Shown here: positions 39,457-47,603 of the stretch, in pieces | How the letters are laid out: every line of letters starts with the position of its first letter | How positions within the stretch are numbered: position 1 is the first letter of the stretch | Assembly (NCBI GenBank): GCA_900472675.1 | Contig: UCJA01000009.1 | Coordinates: 544,551-608,550, forward strand | Direction: 5' to 3' | Source of the DNA: Hyphomicrobiales bacterium | GTDB lineage: Bacteria; Pseudomonadota; Alphaproteobacteria; Rhizobiales; Rhizobiaceae | DNA length: 64,000 bases | Program-made: the position numbers and the translations under genes | Notes under the pieces: generated by a model | Database searches by the model: none | Seen by the model: only the letters and a program-made list of their open reading frames with translations | Told to the model about the DNA's origin: nothing

Positions 39457-40431
39457 ATGAACTTTGCAAAGACGCTTGGACTGGCATTCGGCATCGCCCT
39501 TGGTGCGACTGCCCTGCATGCGCAGGAAATCACCCTGCGCTCGGCCGACATCCATCCGGATGGCTATCCGACGGTGGAAGCGGTCAAATACATGGGCGAG
39601 CTGATGTCCCAGCGCACCAATGGCCGCATCAAGATCCAGGTCATGAACAACTCCGTTCTCGGCCAGGAAAAGGACACCATCGAGCAGACCCGCTTCGGCG
39701 TCATCGACATGAACCGCGTCAATGCGGCGGCCTTCAACAACCTCGTGCCGGAAACCACCATCCTCGGCATGCCCTTCCTGTTCCGCTCGACGGACCACAT
39801 GCACAAGGTCGTGGACGGCCCCATCGGCGACGTGATCCTGAAGGCCTTCGAAAGCCATGGCCTTGTCGGCCTCGCCTACTATGATTCCGGCGCACGCTCC
39901 TTCTACACCACCAAAAAGCCGATCAATAAGCTGGCTGACCTCAAGGGCGTGAAGATCCGCGTGCAGCAGTCCGATCTCTGGATCGCCATGATGCAGGCCT
40001 TCGGCGCCAACCCTACCCCGATGCCCATGGGTGAGGTCTACTCCTCGCTGGAAACCGGCGTCGTCGACGGTGCCGAGAACAACTGGCCGTCCTACGAGTC
40101 CGCCCGTCACTACGAAGTCGCCAAGAACTACACGCTGACCGAGCACTCCCTGAACCCGGAGATCCTGGTGATGTCGAAGCTCTCCTTCGACCAGCTGACC
40201 CCCGAGGATCAGAAGCTGGTCCGCCAGGCCGCCAAGGATTCAGTCGGCAAGATGCGCGAACTCTGGACCGCCCGTGAAAAGGCATCCGAGGCGAAGGTCC
40301 GTGCGGCCGGCGTCAACGTCATCAAGGTCGACAAGGCCGAGTTCTCGGCAGCCATGAAGCCGGTCTACGACCGCTTCGTCACCGATGCCAAGATGAAGGA
40401 ACTCCTGAAGCAGGTTCAGGACGTCCAGTAA
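39457..40431 (+). CDS. TRAP transporter solute-binding protein (DctP family), uronate/aldarate type
   Basis: A 324-residue periplasmic receptor with a signal peptide ending near LHA-QE (about residue 22). DctP landmarks are ITLRSADIHPDGYPTVEAV, QTRFGVIDMNRVN, GLAYYDSGARSFYTTKKP (about 136-153), the solute-binding Arg in KGVKIRVQQSD, and GEVYSSLETGVVDGAENN near 195. An AGAGGAGGAG ribosome site lies upstream. The operon context with kdgD-gci-gli predicts galacturonate, glucuronate or an aldarate as ligand. Confidence 0.9.
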   Translation: MNFAKTLGLAFGIALGATALHAQEITLRSADIHPDGYPTVEAVKYMGELMSQRTNGRIKIQVMNNSVLGQEKDTIEQTRFGVIDMNRVNAAAFNNLVPETTILGMPFLFRSTDHMHKVVDGPIGDVILKAFESHGLVGLAYYDSGARSFYTTKKPINKLADLKGVKIRVQQSDLWIAMMQAFGANPTPMPMGEVYSSLETGVVDGAENNWPSYESARHYEVAKNYTLTEHSLNPEILVMSKLSFDQLTPEDQKLVRQAAKDSVGKMRELWTAREKASEAKVRAAGVNVIKVDKAEFSAAMKPVYDRFVTDAKMKELLKQVQDVQ

Positions 40432-40442
40432 CATCAGACTGC

Positions 40443-40469
40443 CCGGCCCGCTTTTAGAAAGCGGGCCGG
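40443..40469 (+). terminator. Strong stem-loop between TRAP binding-protein and membrane genes
   Basis: CCGGCCCGCTTT and AAAGCGGGCCGG form a perfect 12-bp stem with a three-base loop but only TT after it. It is a likely mRNA-stabilising or attenuating element that keeps the periplasmic receptor in excess over the membrane subunits. Confidence 0.65.
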
Positions 40470-40520
40470 TTCATATGAGGGTGTCGGCTTGCGGGTGCGG
40501 CTGGCGAGGAGGATAGGATC

Positions 40521-41042
40521 ATGAGGAACATCATGCTGACCGTCAGGCCCTTCCTGGGCGCGATCAGTCGCGTTTCACTGTATATCGCCGGCCTTGGTAT
40601 CATCGCCATGACCTGCATCGTCGGCTGGCAGGTGTTCGGGCGCTATGTCCTGAACGACTCGCCGAGCTGGTCGGAACCGCTCTCCCTCCACCTCATGTCC
40701 TGGTTCATCATGCTGGGTGCCGCCGTCGGCGTGCGTGAAAGCGTGCACCTCGGCCTCGACATCGTCCGCTACGCCATGCCGCCGTCCATCCAGAAGATCA
40801 TGGACCTCATCAGCCTCGGCCTGATCCTGATCTTCGGCATCGGCATGGCCTATTATTCCACGCTGCTGTCTGCCGGCACCTGGTCGGCCACCATCCCCGT
40901 CCTCGGCTGGCCGGGCGGCGTGGACTTCTTCCCCATGATCGTCGGCGGCGCAATGATCTCCATCTTCGCCCTCGAACGGTTCATCGATGTCGCGCTCGGC
41001 GAGGAAATCGCAGCCGACGTCCTCGTGCAGGAGGCTGCGTAA
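40521..41042 (+). CDS. TRAP transporter small membrane subunit (DctQ family)
   Basis: A 173-residue protein with four predicted membrane helices. The loop WQVFGRYVLNDSPSWSEPLSL near 35-55 is the DctQ signature. The stop TAA overlaps the start of the large subunit gene (TAATG). An AGGAGG precedes the start. It assembles with DctM to form the sodium-driven uptake channel. Confidence 0.9.
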   Translation: MRNIMLTVRPFLGAISRVSLYIAGLGIIAMTCIVGWQVFGRYVLNDSPSWSEPLSLHLMSWFIMLGAAVGVRESVHLGLDIVRYAMPPSIQKIMDLISLGLILIFGIGMAYYSTLLSAGTWSATIPVLGWPGGVDFFPMIVGGAMISIFALERFIDVALGEEIAADVLVQEAA

Positions 41043-42322
41043 TGGCTTATACGATCCTCTTCGGCACCTTCACGCTCCTGATGCTGATCGGCATGCCGAT
41101 CGCCTTCTGCCTCGGCATCGCCTCGCTGGCGACTGTCCTCTACATGGGCCTGCCGCCCATCGTCGTCTTCCAGCAGCTGAACTCAGGCATGAACGTCTTC
41201 GCCATGATGGCGATCCCCTTCTTCATCTTCGCCGGCGACCTGATGGTGCGTGGAGGCATCGCGACGAGGCTCATCCGCTTTGCAGCAAGCCTCGTCGGCC
41301 ACATGCGCGGTGGCCTCGGCCAGGTCAACGTCGTCGCCTCGACGCTGTTCGGCGGTATCTCCGGCTCGGCCGTGGCGGATGCGTCTGCCGTCGGCGGTCT
41401 GATGATCCCGCAGATGGCAGCCAGAGGCTACGACCGGGACTATGCGGTCAACGTCACCGCCAATGCCGCGATCATCGCGCTGATGATCCCGCCCTCGCAT
41501 AACATGATCCTCTATTCTATCGCAGCTGGCGGCAACGTCTCCGTGGCCGACCTCTTCACCGCCGGCATCATCCCCGGCCTGCTGCTGGCCGGGGCCCTGA
41601 TGTTCACGGCCTGGTGGGTCGCCGTCAAGCGCGGCTATCCGGCCGATCCCTTCCCGGGTTTCGCTCGTGTCGGCGCCTTCTTCCTCGCCTCGCTCCCCGG
41701 CATCCTGCTGATCGGCATCATCTTCGGCGGCGTCCGTTCCGGCGTGTTTACGGCAACCGAAAGCTCCTGCATCGCCGTCCTCTACGCCTTCCTCGTCGCC
41801 ATGCTGGTCTACCGGGAGCTTGACTGGGCAGGCTTCATCGAAGCCATCATGGGCGCGGTGCGCACCACCGCCATGGTGCTGCTGGTCATCGGCACCGCGG
41901 CAGCCTTCGGCTGGCTGATGGCCTTCCTGCAGGTCCAGACACTGATCATTGCCGCCATCAGCGCGATCTCCGACAACCCGATCATCGTGCTGCTGATGAT
42001 CAACGTCATCCTGCTGGTGCTCGGCACCTTCATGGACATGGCGCCCATGGTCATTATCGCCACGCCGATCCTGCTGCCGGTCGTCAAAGCCTTCGGGGTC
42101 GACCCGGTCCACTTCGGTGTTATCATGATCCTCAACGCCGGCATCGGGCTCAACACGCCGCCGGTCGGGACCGTGCTTTTCGTCAGCTGCGCCGTGGGTG
42201 GCATCACGATCCGGGAAGCGATGCGGACCATCTGGCCCTTCTTCGGCGCAAGCGTCGCGGTGCTGCTCGCCGTCACCTACATCCCGGCCCTGTCGCTCTG
42301 GCTGCCGGCCCTGTTCCGGTAG
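41042..42322 (+). CDS. TRAP transporter large membrane subunit (DctM family)
   Basis: A 426-residue protein with about twelve helices. DctM features include MAIPFFIFAGDLMVRGGIATRL near 55-75, the GGISGSAVADASAVGGLMIP motif near 105-120, IPPSHNMILYSIAAGGNVSVA near 150 and LNAGIGLNTPPVGTVLFV near 360. It completes the three-part transporter and is followed by a strong terminator that ends the uronate operon. Confidence 0.93.
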   Translation: MAYTILFGTFTLLMLIGMPIAFCLGIASLATVLYMGLPPIVVFQQLNSGMNVFAMMAIPFFIFAGDLMVRGGIATRLIRFAASLVGHMRGGLGQVNVVASTLFGGISGSAVADASAVGGLMIPQMAARGYDRDYAVNVTANAAIIALMIPPSHNMILYSIAAGGNVSVADLFTAGIIPGLLLAGALMFTAWWVAVKRGYPADPFPGFARVGAFFLASLPGILLIGIIFGGVRSGVFTATESSCIAVLYAFLVAMLVYRELDWAGFIEAIMGAVRTTAMVLLVIGTAAAFGWLMAFLQVQTLIIAAISAISDNPIIVLLMINVILLVLGTFMDMAPMVIIATPILLPVVKAFGVDPVHFGVIMILNAGIGLNTPPVGTVLFVSCAVGGITIREAMRTIWPFFGASVAVLLAVTYIPALSLWLPALFR

Positions 42323-42350
42323 CACACACGCACCCGGACACGCCGACATC

Positions 42351-42382
42351 AAGGTCCCGCCCCACGCGGGACCTTTTCCTTT
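42351..42382 (+). terminator. Rho-independent terminator of the uronate/TRAP operon
   Basis: AAGGTCCCGC and GCGGGACCTT form a perfect 10-bp stem with a five-base loop, followed by TTCCTTTTTG. Confidence 0.85.
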
Positions 42383-42449
42383 TTGCGCTTTCGCCACCCT
42401 GCAAACGGGGCTAACGTCCCGACTTTGCATCGCAATGGGATGATTGCAT

Positions 42450-43685
42450 ATGACCGATACAGTGACCGACCGTTTCCTGCGCTACGTTGTCATCGACACC
42501 CAGTCGGACGCCAAATCACCGAGCCAGCCGTCCACCGCAAAGCAGCTGACGCTCGGCCGCATTCTGGTCGAGGAACTGCTGGAAATCGGCATCACCGATG
42601 CGCATCTCGACGAGCACGGCTATGTCTATGCCACCATTCCAGCCAACAGTGGCAAGAACAACGTTCCGGTGATCTGCCTCTGCGCCCACATGGATACGGC
42701 ACCGGATTTCTCCGGCTCCAATGTCAAGCCGCAGCTGATCCGCAACTACCAGGGCGGTGACATCACGCTCCCGGGCGACAAGCAGCGCGTCATTCGTGTT
42801 AGCGAACATCCGGAACTGAAGAACCAGCACGGCAACGATATCATCACCTCGGATGGCACCACGCTGCTCGGCGCCGACGACAAGGCGGGCCTCGCTGAAA
42901 TCGTCACGGCAGCCCAGATCCTCCTCAACAGCCCCGACATCAAGCATGGCGCCATCCGCATCCTCTTCACGCCAGACGAGGAGATTGCCCGTGGTGTGGA
43001 AAAGGCTGACCTGAAGAAGCTCGGCGCAGACTTCGGCTATACGCTGGATGGCGAAACCGCCGGCACCGTCGAGGACGAGACCTTCTCCGCCGACTCGGTG
43101 GAAATCGCCATCACCGGCGTCGCGATCCATCCGGGCTTTGCCTTCGGCCGCATGGAAAACGCCATCCGCATCGCCGGCGCGATCGTCGACCGGCTGCCGA
43201 AGGACATGGCGCCCGAAAGCACGCAAGGCAAGCAGGGCTTTATCCATCCGACCGGGATCTCGGGCGCTATGGAAAAGGCAAGCATCAGCCTGATCATCCG
43301 CGACTTCACCGATGAGGGGCTGACCACAAAGGAAACCCTGCTCGAAGACATCGTCCGCGATGTCATGAAGAGCTATCCGGGCTCGAGCTACCGGTTCACG
43401 GTCACGCAGCAGTACCGCAACATGAAGAACGTCCTCGACCAGAACCCGCAGGTGGTCGACAACGCCATGGAAGCGGTGCGCCGGGCAGGCATGACACCGG
43501 TCCGCGGCAGCATTCGCGGCGGCACGGATGGCTCGCGCCTCTCTTTCATGGGCCTGCCCTGCCCCAATATCTTCGCGGGTGGCCACGCCTTCCATTCGCC
43601 GCTAGAATGGGTGAGCAGCCAGGACATGGGCAAGGCCGTCGATACCATCATCGAGCTGGCCAAGATCTGGGAAGAACGGGCTTAA
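42450..43685 (+). CDS. pepT: Peptidase T (tripeptide aminopeptidase)
   Basis: A 411-residue M20B metallopeptidase that removes N-terminal residues from tripeptides in the cytoplasm. Zinc-site residues are visible: His80 and Asp82 in CAHMDTAPDFSG, Asp in LLGADDKAGLAE, the catalytic/ligand Glu pair in FTPDEEIARG, Asp in TLDGETAGTVEDETF, and the C-terminal His in FAGGHAFHSPLEWVS. Family start YVVIDTQSD is complete. The ATG at 42450 follows GGGA; a TTG two codons upstream is less likely. It lies between terminators and is probably monocistronic. Confidence 0.94.
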   Translation: MTDTVTDRFLRYVVIDTQSDAKSPSQPSTAKQLTLGRILVEELLEIGITDAHLDEHGYVYATIPANSGKNNVPVICLCAHMDTAPDFSGSNVKPQLIRNYQGGDITLPGDKQRVIRVSEHPELKNQHGNDIITSDGTTLLGADDKAGLAEIVTAAQILLNSPDIKHGAIRILFTPDEEIARGVEKADLKKLGADFGYTLDGETAGTVEDETFSADSVEIAITGVAIHPGFAFGRMENAIRIAGAIVDRLPKDMAPESTQGKQGFIHPTGISGAMEKASISLIIRDFTDEGLTTKETLLEDIVRDVMKSYPGSSYRFTVTQQYRNMKNVLDQNPQVVDNAMEAVRRAGMTPVRGSIRGGTDGSRLSFMGLPCPNIFAGGHAFHSPLEWVSSQDMGKAVDTIIELAKIWEERA

Positions 43686-43708
43686 GGCCCTAAAAACCCT
43701 GACGCGAT

Positions 43709-43742
43709 CGGCACTGCCGTTCTCTCCGTGACGGCAGTGCCG
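43709..43742 (+). terminator. Hairpin downstream of pepT
   Basis: CGGCACTGCCGT and ACGGCAGTGCCG form a perfect 12-bp stem with a ten-base loop just after pepT. A T-tract is absent, so termination strength is uncertain. Confidence 0.5.
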
Positions 43743-43924
43743 CAGGATCCTGCCTGCCGCACGCTTGAATCGGGCCTGCAAATTCTTACCTCTGAGATGC
43801 CGGTTGCCAAACGGGACCGGACGCGGCGGGGCATGATCTGCCCGCTGGCCATGTTGCTCAAAGAGGATATGGAAATGACCACACGCACCCGGTTTCCAAA
43901 CTCCGCCCCGTGCCGGAGACTGTG

Positions 43925-44833
43925 ATGAGAACCGATCCCTATACGATATTGGGGGTGAGCCGCAGTGCCACCCAGAAGGATGTGCAGGCTGCCTTCCGCA
44001 AGCTTGCCAAGACTTACCACCCCGATCTGAATCCGGGTGACGCCGAGGCTGAAGCCCGCTTCAAGGAAATCACCGCGGCGCATGAAATCCTCGGCGACGA
44101 AGCCAAGCGCAGTCGTTTTGATCGCGGCGAGATCGACATGAACGGCGCGGAACAGGCACCGCGCTCCTATCGCAGTCGCACCGCTGCCGGAAGTGGCGGT
44201 CCCACCTTCTACGACAGCGACGGCTTTTCCGATATCGGCGGTTTCGAGGACATCTTCGCGAGCTTCATGTCGCACAGGACAGGCCCCGGAGACAGCCGCC
44301 AAGGCGCAGGCGACCTCCATCTGGTCATGACTGTGGACCTGCTCGACGCCGTCAATGGCGGCAAGCAGACCCTAACGCTACCGGATGGCAAAAGCCTGGA
44401 GGTGAAAATCCCGCCAGGCACCCGGGACGGCCAGACATTGCGCCTGCGCGGCAAGGGCAGCCAGGGGCTGGGCGGCGTCCCAGGAGACGTCCTGGTCGAG
44501 CTGCGCGTGCGGCCACATCGCGTCTTCAGCCTTGAAGGCGACGACGTGAAGGTCGACTTGCCCATTACCATTGCGGAAGCTGTCCTCGGTGGCAAGGTCA
44601 AGGTCCCGACCCTCTCCGGCTCCGTGCAGCTCACCCTGAAGCCCCACTCCAACTCGGGCACAAGCTTGAGATTGCGCGGCAAGGGACTGCCAAAGGCCGG
44701 CGGTGGCCAAGGCGACATGCTGGTGACGTTGCGGATCGTTTTGCCGGACGCTCCCGATCCGGAACTGACGGCACTGCTCGAACGCTGGAGTGGCCGCGAT
44801 GCCGATGACCCGCGGGCGCGCATGGCGGCATGA
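43925..44833 (+). CDS. DnaJ-class co-chaperone (CbpA-like)
   Basis: A 302-residue J-domain protein. The J domain (residues 3-66) carries the HPD motif at 32-34, which stimulates DnaK ATPase. A Gly/Ser-rich linker follows, and then two beta-sandwich client-binding domains (VDLLDAVNGGKQTLTLPDGK, VDLPITIAEAVLGGKVKVPT, SGTSLRLRGKGLPK). The CxxCxGxG zinc fingers of DnaJ itself are absent, as in CbpA. GGAG lies six bases before the ATG. A short 18-codon frame from 43869 ends overlapping this ATG (TGATG); it may be a coupled leader or chance. Confidence 0.88.
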   Translation: MRTDPYTILGVSRSATQKDVQAAFRKLAKTYHPDLNPGDAEAEARFKEITAAHEILGDEAKRSRFDRGEIDMNGAEQAPRSYRSRTAAGSGGPTFYDSDGFSDIGGFEDIFASFMSHRTGPGDSRQGAGDLHLVMTVDLLDAVNGGKQTLTLPDGKSLEVKIPPGTRDGQTLRLRGKGSQGLGGVPGDVLVELRVRPHRVFSLEGDDVKVDLPITIAEAVLGGKVKVPTLSGSVQLTLKPHSNSGTSLRLRGKGLPKAGGGQGDMLVTLRIVLPDAPDPELTALLERWSGRDADDPRARMAA

Positions 44834-44967
44834 TCCTGCCCTGCAGTCCCGGAAATGACGCATCGCAGCAAGAGGATCGGCCTTATGCCTTGAAAAGACA
44901 TGGGGTAGCCCCATTTTGCCGTTTCGCATCACGGCATCGATACGCACTCCACCGCACGCATGGCAAA

Positions 44968-45357
44968 ATGTCCCAGTCCGATAATACCGATGACACTCCC
45001 TCGATCCTGCTCCTTGAAGACGATCTGCTTCTGGCCATGGACATGGAGGATCATCTTCTCGACTGCGGATACCGGATCGTCGGACCTTTCGGGCGGATCG
45101 TCGATGCACTGGATGCCATCCCGCGCAACGAGCTGACAGGTGCGATCGTCGATCTGAACCTGCATGGGGAGCTCTCGTTTCCGGTGATCGAGGCGCTGAA
45201 GCAGCGGTCCATCCCGGTCATCGTCTGCAGCGGCTACGCGGAACTTCCGGAACTCAAGGCGCGGCTGAAGGGACTTCCCCTGCTGCCCAAACCCTGGAGC
45301 GCCCAAAAGCTGTCACGCGTGATGGCGGAAGCGTTCGGGATCTCAAACGAGGCCTGA
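44968..45357 (+). CDS. Single-domain response regulator
   Basis: A 130-residue receiver with no output domain. It has the acidic pair in ILLLEDDLLLAMDMEDHL, the phosphoacceptor Asp in AIVDLNLHGE (about residue 68), the switch residue in VIVCSGYAE and the lysine in LLPKPWS. Receivers of this CheY-like/Sma0114-type group in Alphaproteobacteria often partner with HWE/HisKA_2 kinases; one such kinase lies about 800 bp away on the opposite strand. The start at MSQSDN is chosen because upstream in-frame codons do not resemble a receiver; the ribosome site is weak. Confidence 0.82.
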   Translation: MSQSDNTDDTPSILLLEDDLLLAMDMEDHLLDCGYRIVGPFGRIVDALDAIPRNELTGAIVDLNLHGELSFPVIEALKQRSIPVIVCSGYAELPELKARLKGLPLLPKPWSAQKLSRVMAEAFGISNEA

Positions 45358-45420
45358 CAGAGACGAGGTTGTGGGCCCCACCTCTTCCTCACCGAGGCCG
45401 TTATCCTGGGTCTTGAGCTC

Positions 45421-46110
45421 TGACCACTCCCCCTCACTTGTATTTTCTGAAACTTAGCTCACGCTAATGTTTCGAAATTGCTTTCTCTCCCTCAAGGGGA
45501 GAAACGAGACTGCGGCATCCTCGGCACCTCCCTCTCCCCTTGAGGGAGAGGTTACAAAATCAGCATCTTAGCTATGCTAAGTGCTAGATTTTGTTGGTGA
45601 GGGGGAACCTACCGAGACAGTCATCCTAAGGGTTACGCTCTGACCACTCCCCCTCACTTGCAACTCTTGCAACTTAGCTGCGCCAAGGTTTCGAAAATGC
45701 TTTCTCTCCTTCAAGGGGAGAGACGCGGCTGCGGCACCCTCGCTCCACCTCTCCCCCTGAGGGAGAGGTTACAAAATCAGCATCTTAGCTATGCTAAGTG
45801 CCAGATTTTGTTGGTGAGGGGGAACCCCACCGAAACTGTCGCCCTCGCCGACCCAAGGATGACGATGGAGAGGTAAGGTGAGCTGCCTAGATCCCCTCTC
45901 TTGCAATTTCTGAAACTTAGCTGCGCTAAGGTTTCGAAACTGCTTTCTCTCCCACAAGGGGAGAGACGAGGCTGCGGCACCCTCGACCCCCACCTCTCCC
46001 CCTGAGGGAGAGGTTACAAAATCAGCATCTTAGCTATGCTAAGTGCCGGATTTTGTTGGTGAGGGGGAACCTACCGAGACAGTCATCTCGGGCTGACCCG
46101 AGGATCCACG
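45421..46110. repeat. Three tandem copies of a palindromic intergenic repeat
   Basis: Units begin near 45421, 45641 and 45890, each about 220-250 bp. Each contains, in the same order, a dyad around CTTAGC/GCTAAG flanked by GAAAC/GTTTC, a TTTCTCTCC..AAGGGGAGA arm, a CTCTCCCC..GAGGGAGAGG hairpin, and a long hairpin CAAAATC..CTTAGC-TAT-GCTAAG..GATTTTG, and ends in TTGGTGAGGGGGAACC. The last hairpin is nearly identical in all copies while the segments between differ. A partial fourth start (CCCCCTCACTCC) follows at about 46110. These fill the whole 760-bp space between two signalling genes; I see no gene in it. They resemble rhizobial RIME-type mosaic elements. Confidence 0.85.
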
Positions 46111-46123
46111 CCCCCTCACTCCT

Positions 46124-47158
46124 TCAAGTAAGAGACACGTCTGCCGGAACCGGGAAGGTGATCCGACAGATCAGCCCCGTGGGTGCATACTCAAGCGTCA
46201 CATCGCCCTGCAGCTCGTAGGCGATGCTGCGCTCGATCAGCGTGGTCCCAAAGCCCGGGTCACCGGGCGGCGATACCGCAGGGCCATCCACCTCCTGCCA
46301 CTGTAGCTGCACCCTTTCGCCCGCACCCTCTGTGGTGCGCAGCCAGCTGATCAGCACATAGCCATTCTCGACCGACAAGGCTCCGTATTTGACGGCATTG
46401 GTGGTCAGTTCGTTGATCACCATGCTGAGTGCCAGCGAAGCCTTGGGATCGAGATACACCGAGGGACCTTCGGTGATCTGGAAGCGTTCGCCGCGACCCT
46501 GGCTATAGGCGGCAAGCGTTCGCTGGATGATGTCTGAAAGGTCGGCCTGGCTCCAGTTCGTCTCAAACAGCAGCGCATGCGCGTCAGCCATCGCGCGCAG
46601 CCGCCCGAGCAGGTTGAGCGAATAGTCGCCAACGGTTGGGCTGTTTCGCGCGGTACGCCGCACCAGCGACATGACCATGGCCATGGTGTTCTTCACCCGG
46701 TGGCTGAGTTCGCGCACCAGCAGTTCCTTCTGGTGCTCGGCCCGCCGGCGCTCGACCCTCTCCCGCGCCTCCGCCAGCGCCCGTTCCACAGCCGCCGGCA
46801 GCCGGATGAGCCGCTGCTTGAGCACGTAATCGGTCGCCCCGCGGCGGAAGGATTCGATTGCCACCTCCTCCCCGAGCACGCCCGAAACGAAAATGAAGGG
46901 CACGTCCGGCACCTGCGCGCTGGCCATCTCGAGCGCCGTCATGCCGTCGAAATCCGGCAGCGAGAAGTCGGACAGGATCAGGTCGAACCCGCCCTCATCG
47001 AGCGCCCGGATGAAATCGGCGCGGTTCTGCGCCGCCCGGATCTCGACCTTCGGTTCAACCTTGCTCAGTTGCTCGCGGATCAGCTCCGCGTCGAGCAGGC
47101 TGTCCTCCAGAAGCAGGATGTGCGGGTATTCTGCAGCGTGAATGCTAATTCGATCCAT
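46124..47158 (-). CDS. Receiver-HWE/HisKA_2 histidine kinase
   Basis: A 344-residue soluble protein. An N-terminal receiver (about 12-130) with ILLLEDSLLDAELI, LILSDFSLPDFDGM and VLKQRL precedes an HWE/HisKA_2-type dimerisation region with phosphoacceptor histidine in ELSHRVKNTMAMV (about 152). An ATPase domain follows with MVINELTTNAVKYGAL, the HWE-type WQE in LQWQEVDGP, and GFGTTLIERS. It overlaps the preceding response-regulator gene by 14 bp and so is the third gene of the phytochrome operon. Kinases with this input receiver often relay phytochrome or general-stress signals. Confidence 0.88.
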   Translation of the reverse strand: MDRISIHAAEYPHILLLEDSLLDAELIREQLSKVEPKVEIRAAQNRADFIRALDEGGFDLILSDFSLPDFDGMTALEMASAQVPDVPFIFVSGVLGEEVAIESFRRGATDYVLKQRLIRLPAAVERALAEARERVERRRAEHQKELLVRELSHRVKNTMAMVMSLVRRTARNSPTVGDYSLNLLGRLRAMADAHALLFETNWSQADLSDIIQRTLAAYSQGRGERFQITEGPSVYLDPKASLALSMVINELTTNAVKYGALSVENGYVLISWLRTTEGAGERVQLQWQEVDGPAVSPPGDPGFGTTLIERSIAYELQGDVTLEYAPTGLICRITFPVPADVSLT

Positions 47159-47603
47159 GACCTCGATATCCCGGCGGCGGCTCGTTCAACAAAGCCCAGA
47201 ATACTCCTAGATCCTGTATCGCTTTCAGGAATTGGGAGAACTCCACAGGTTTCACGACGAAGGCGTTGACGCCGAGCTCGTAGCTGGTGACCAGATCCTG
47301 CTCCTCGCGCGACGAGGTCAGCATGACGACCGGGATATGCCGCAGCTTGCTGTCTTTCTTGACGCGCTCCAGCACTTCCAAACCGTCGATTTTCGGCAGC
47401 TTCAGGTCGAGCAGGACGACGCTCGGATCTCCGTCTGAACGCCCTTCATGGGCGCCGCTGCAGAAAAGATAATCCACGGCTTCGGCGCCGTCGCGCGCCA
47501 CGATGATCTCGTTCGCGAGCTGGCACTTTTCCAATGCCGTCAGCGTCAGCTCGAGATCGCGCGGACTGTCCTCCACCAGGAGGATGGGACGGATTTCAGA
47601 CAA
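47145..47603 (-). CDS. CheY-like response regulator of the phytochrome operon
   Basis: A 152-residue single receiver of the Rcp1-type that accompanies phytochromes. It contains ILLVEDSPRDLELTLTAL, a characteristic insertion before beta-3 (FCSGAHEGRSDGDPS), phosphoacceptor Asp in VVLLDLKLPKIDGLEVL (about 67), switch in VVMLTSSREEQD and lysine in FVVKPVEFSQF. It overlaps the phytochrome gene by 8 bp and the downstream kinase gene by 14 bp, so all three are translated together. Confidence 0.9.
   Translation of the reverse strand: MSEIRPILLVEDSPRDLELTLTALEKCQLANEIIVARDGAEAVDYLFCSGAHEGRSDGDPSVVLLDLKLPKIDGLEVLERVKKDSKLRHIPVVMLTSSREEQDLVTSYELGVNAFVVKPVEFSQFLKAIQDLGVFWALLNEPPPGYRGHGSN

Noticed and set aside
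43728..43925. 65-codon open frame upstream of the DnaJ-class gene
   Set aside because: It begins within the hairpin after pepT at a GTG without a ribosome site. Only its last 18 codons, from an ATG with AGAGG, are plausible.
45658..45993. Short open frames within the 45.4-46.1 kb region
   Set aside because: They fall inside the tandem palindromic repeats, on both strands, with no ribosome sites; the sequence is explained by the repeats.
45421..46110. CRISPR array
   Set aside because: Units are about 220 bp and conserved nearly throughout, with only three copies and no short unique spacers or cas genes.
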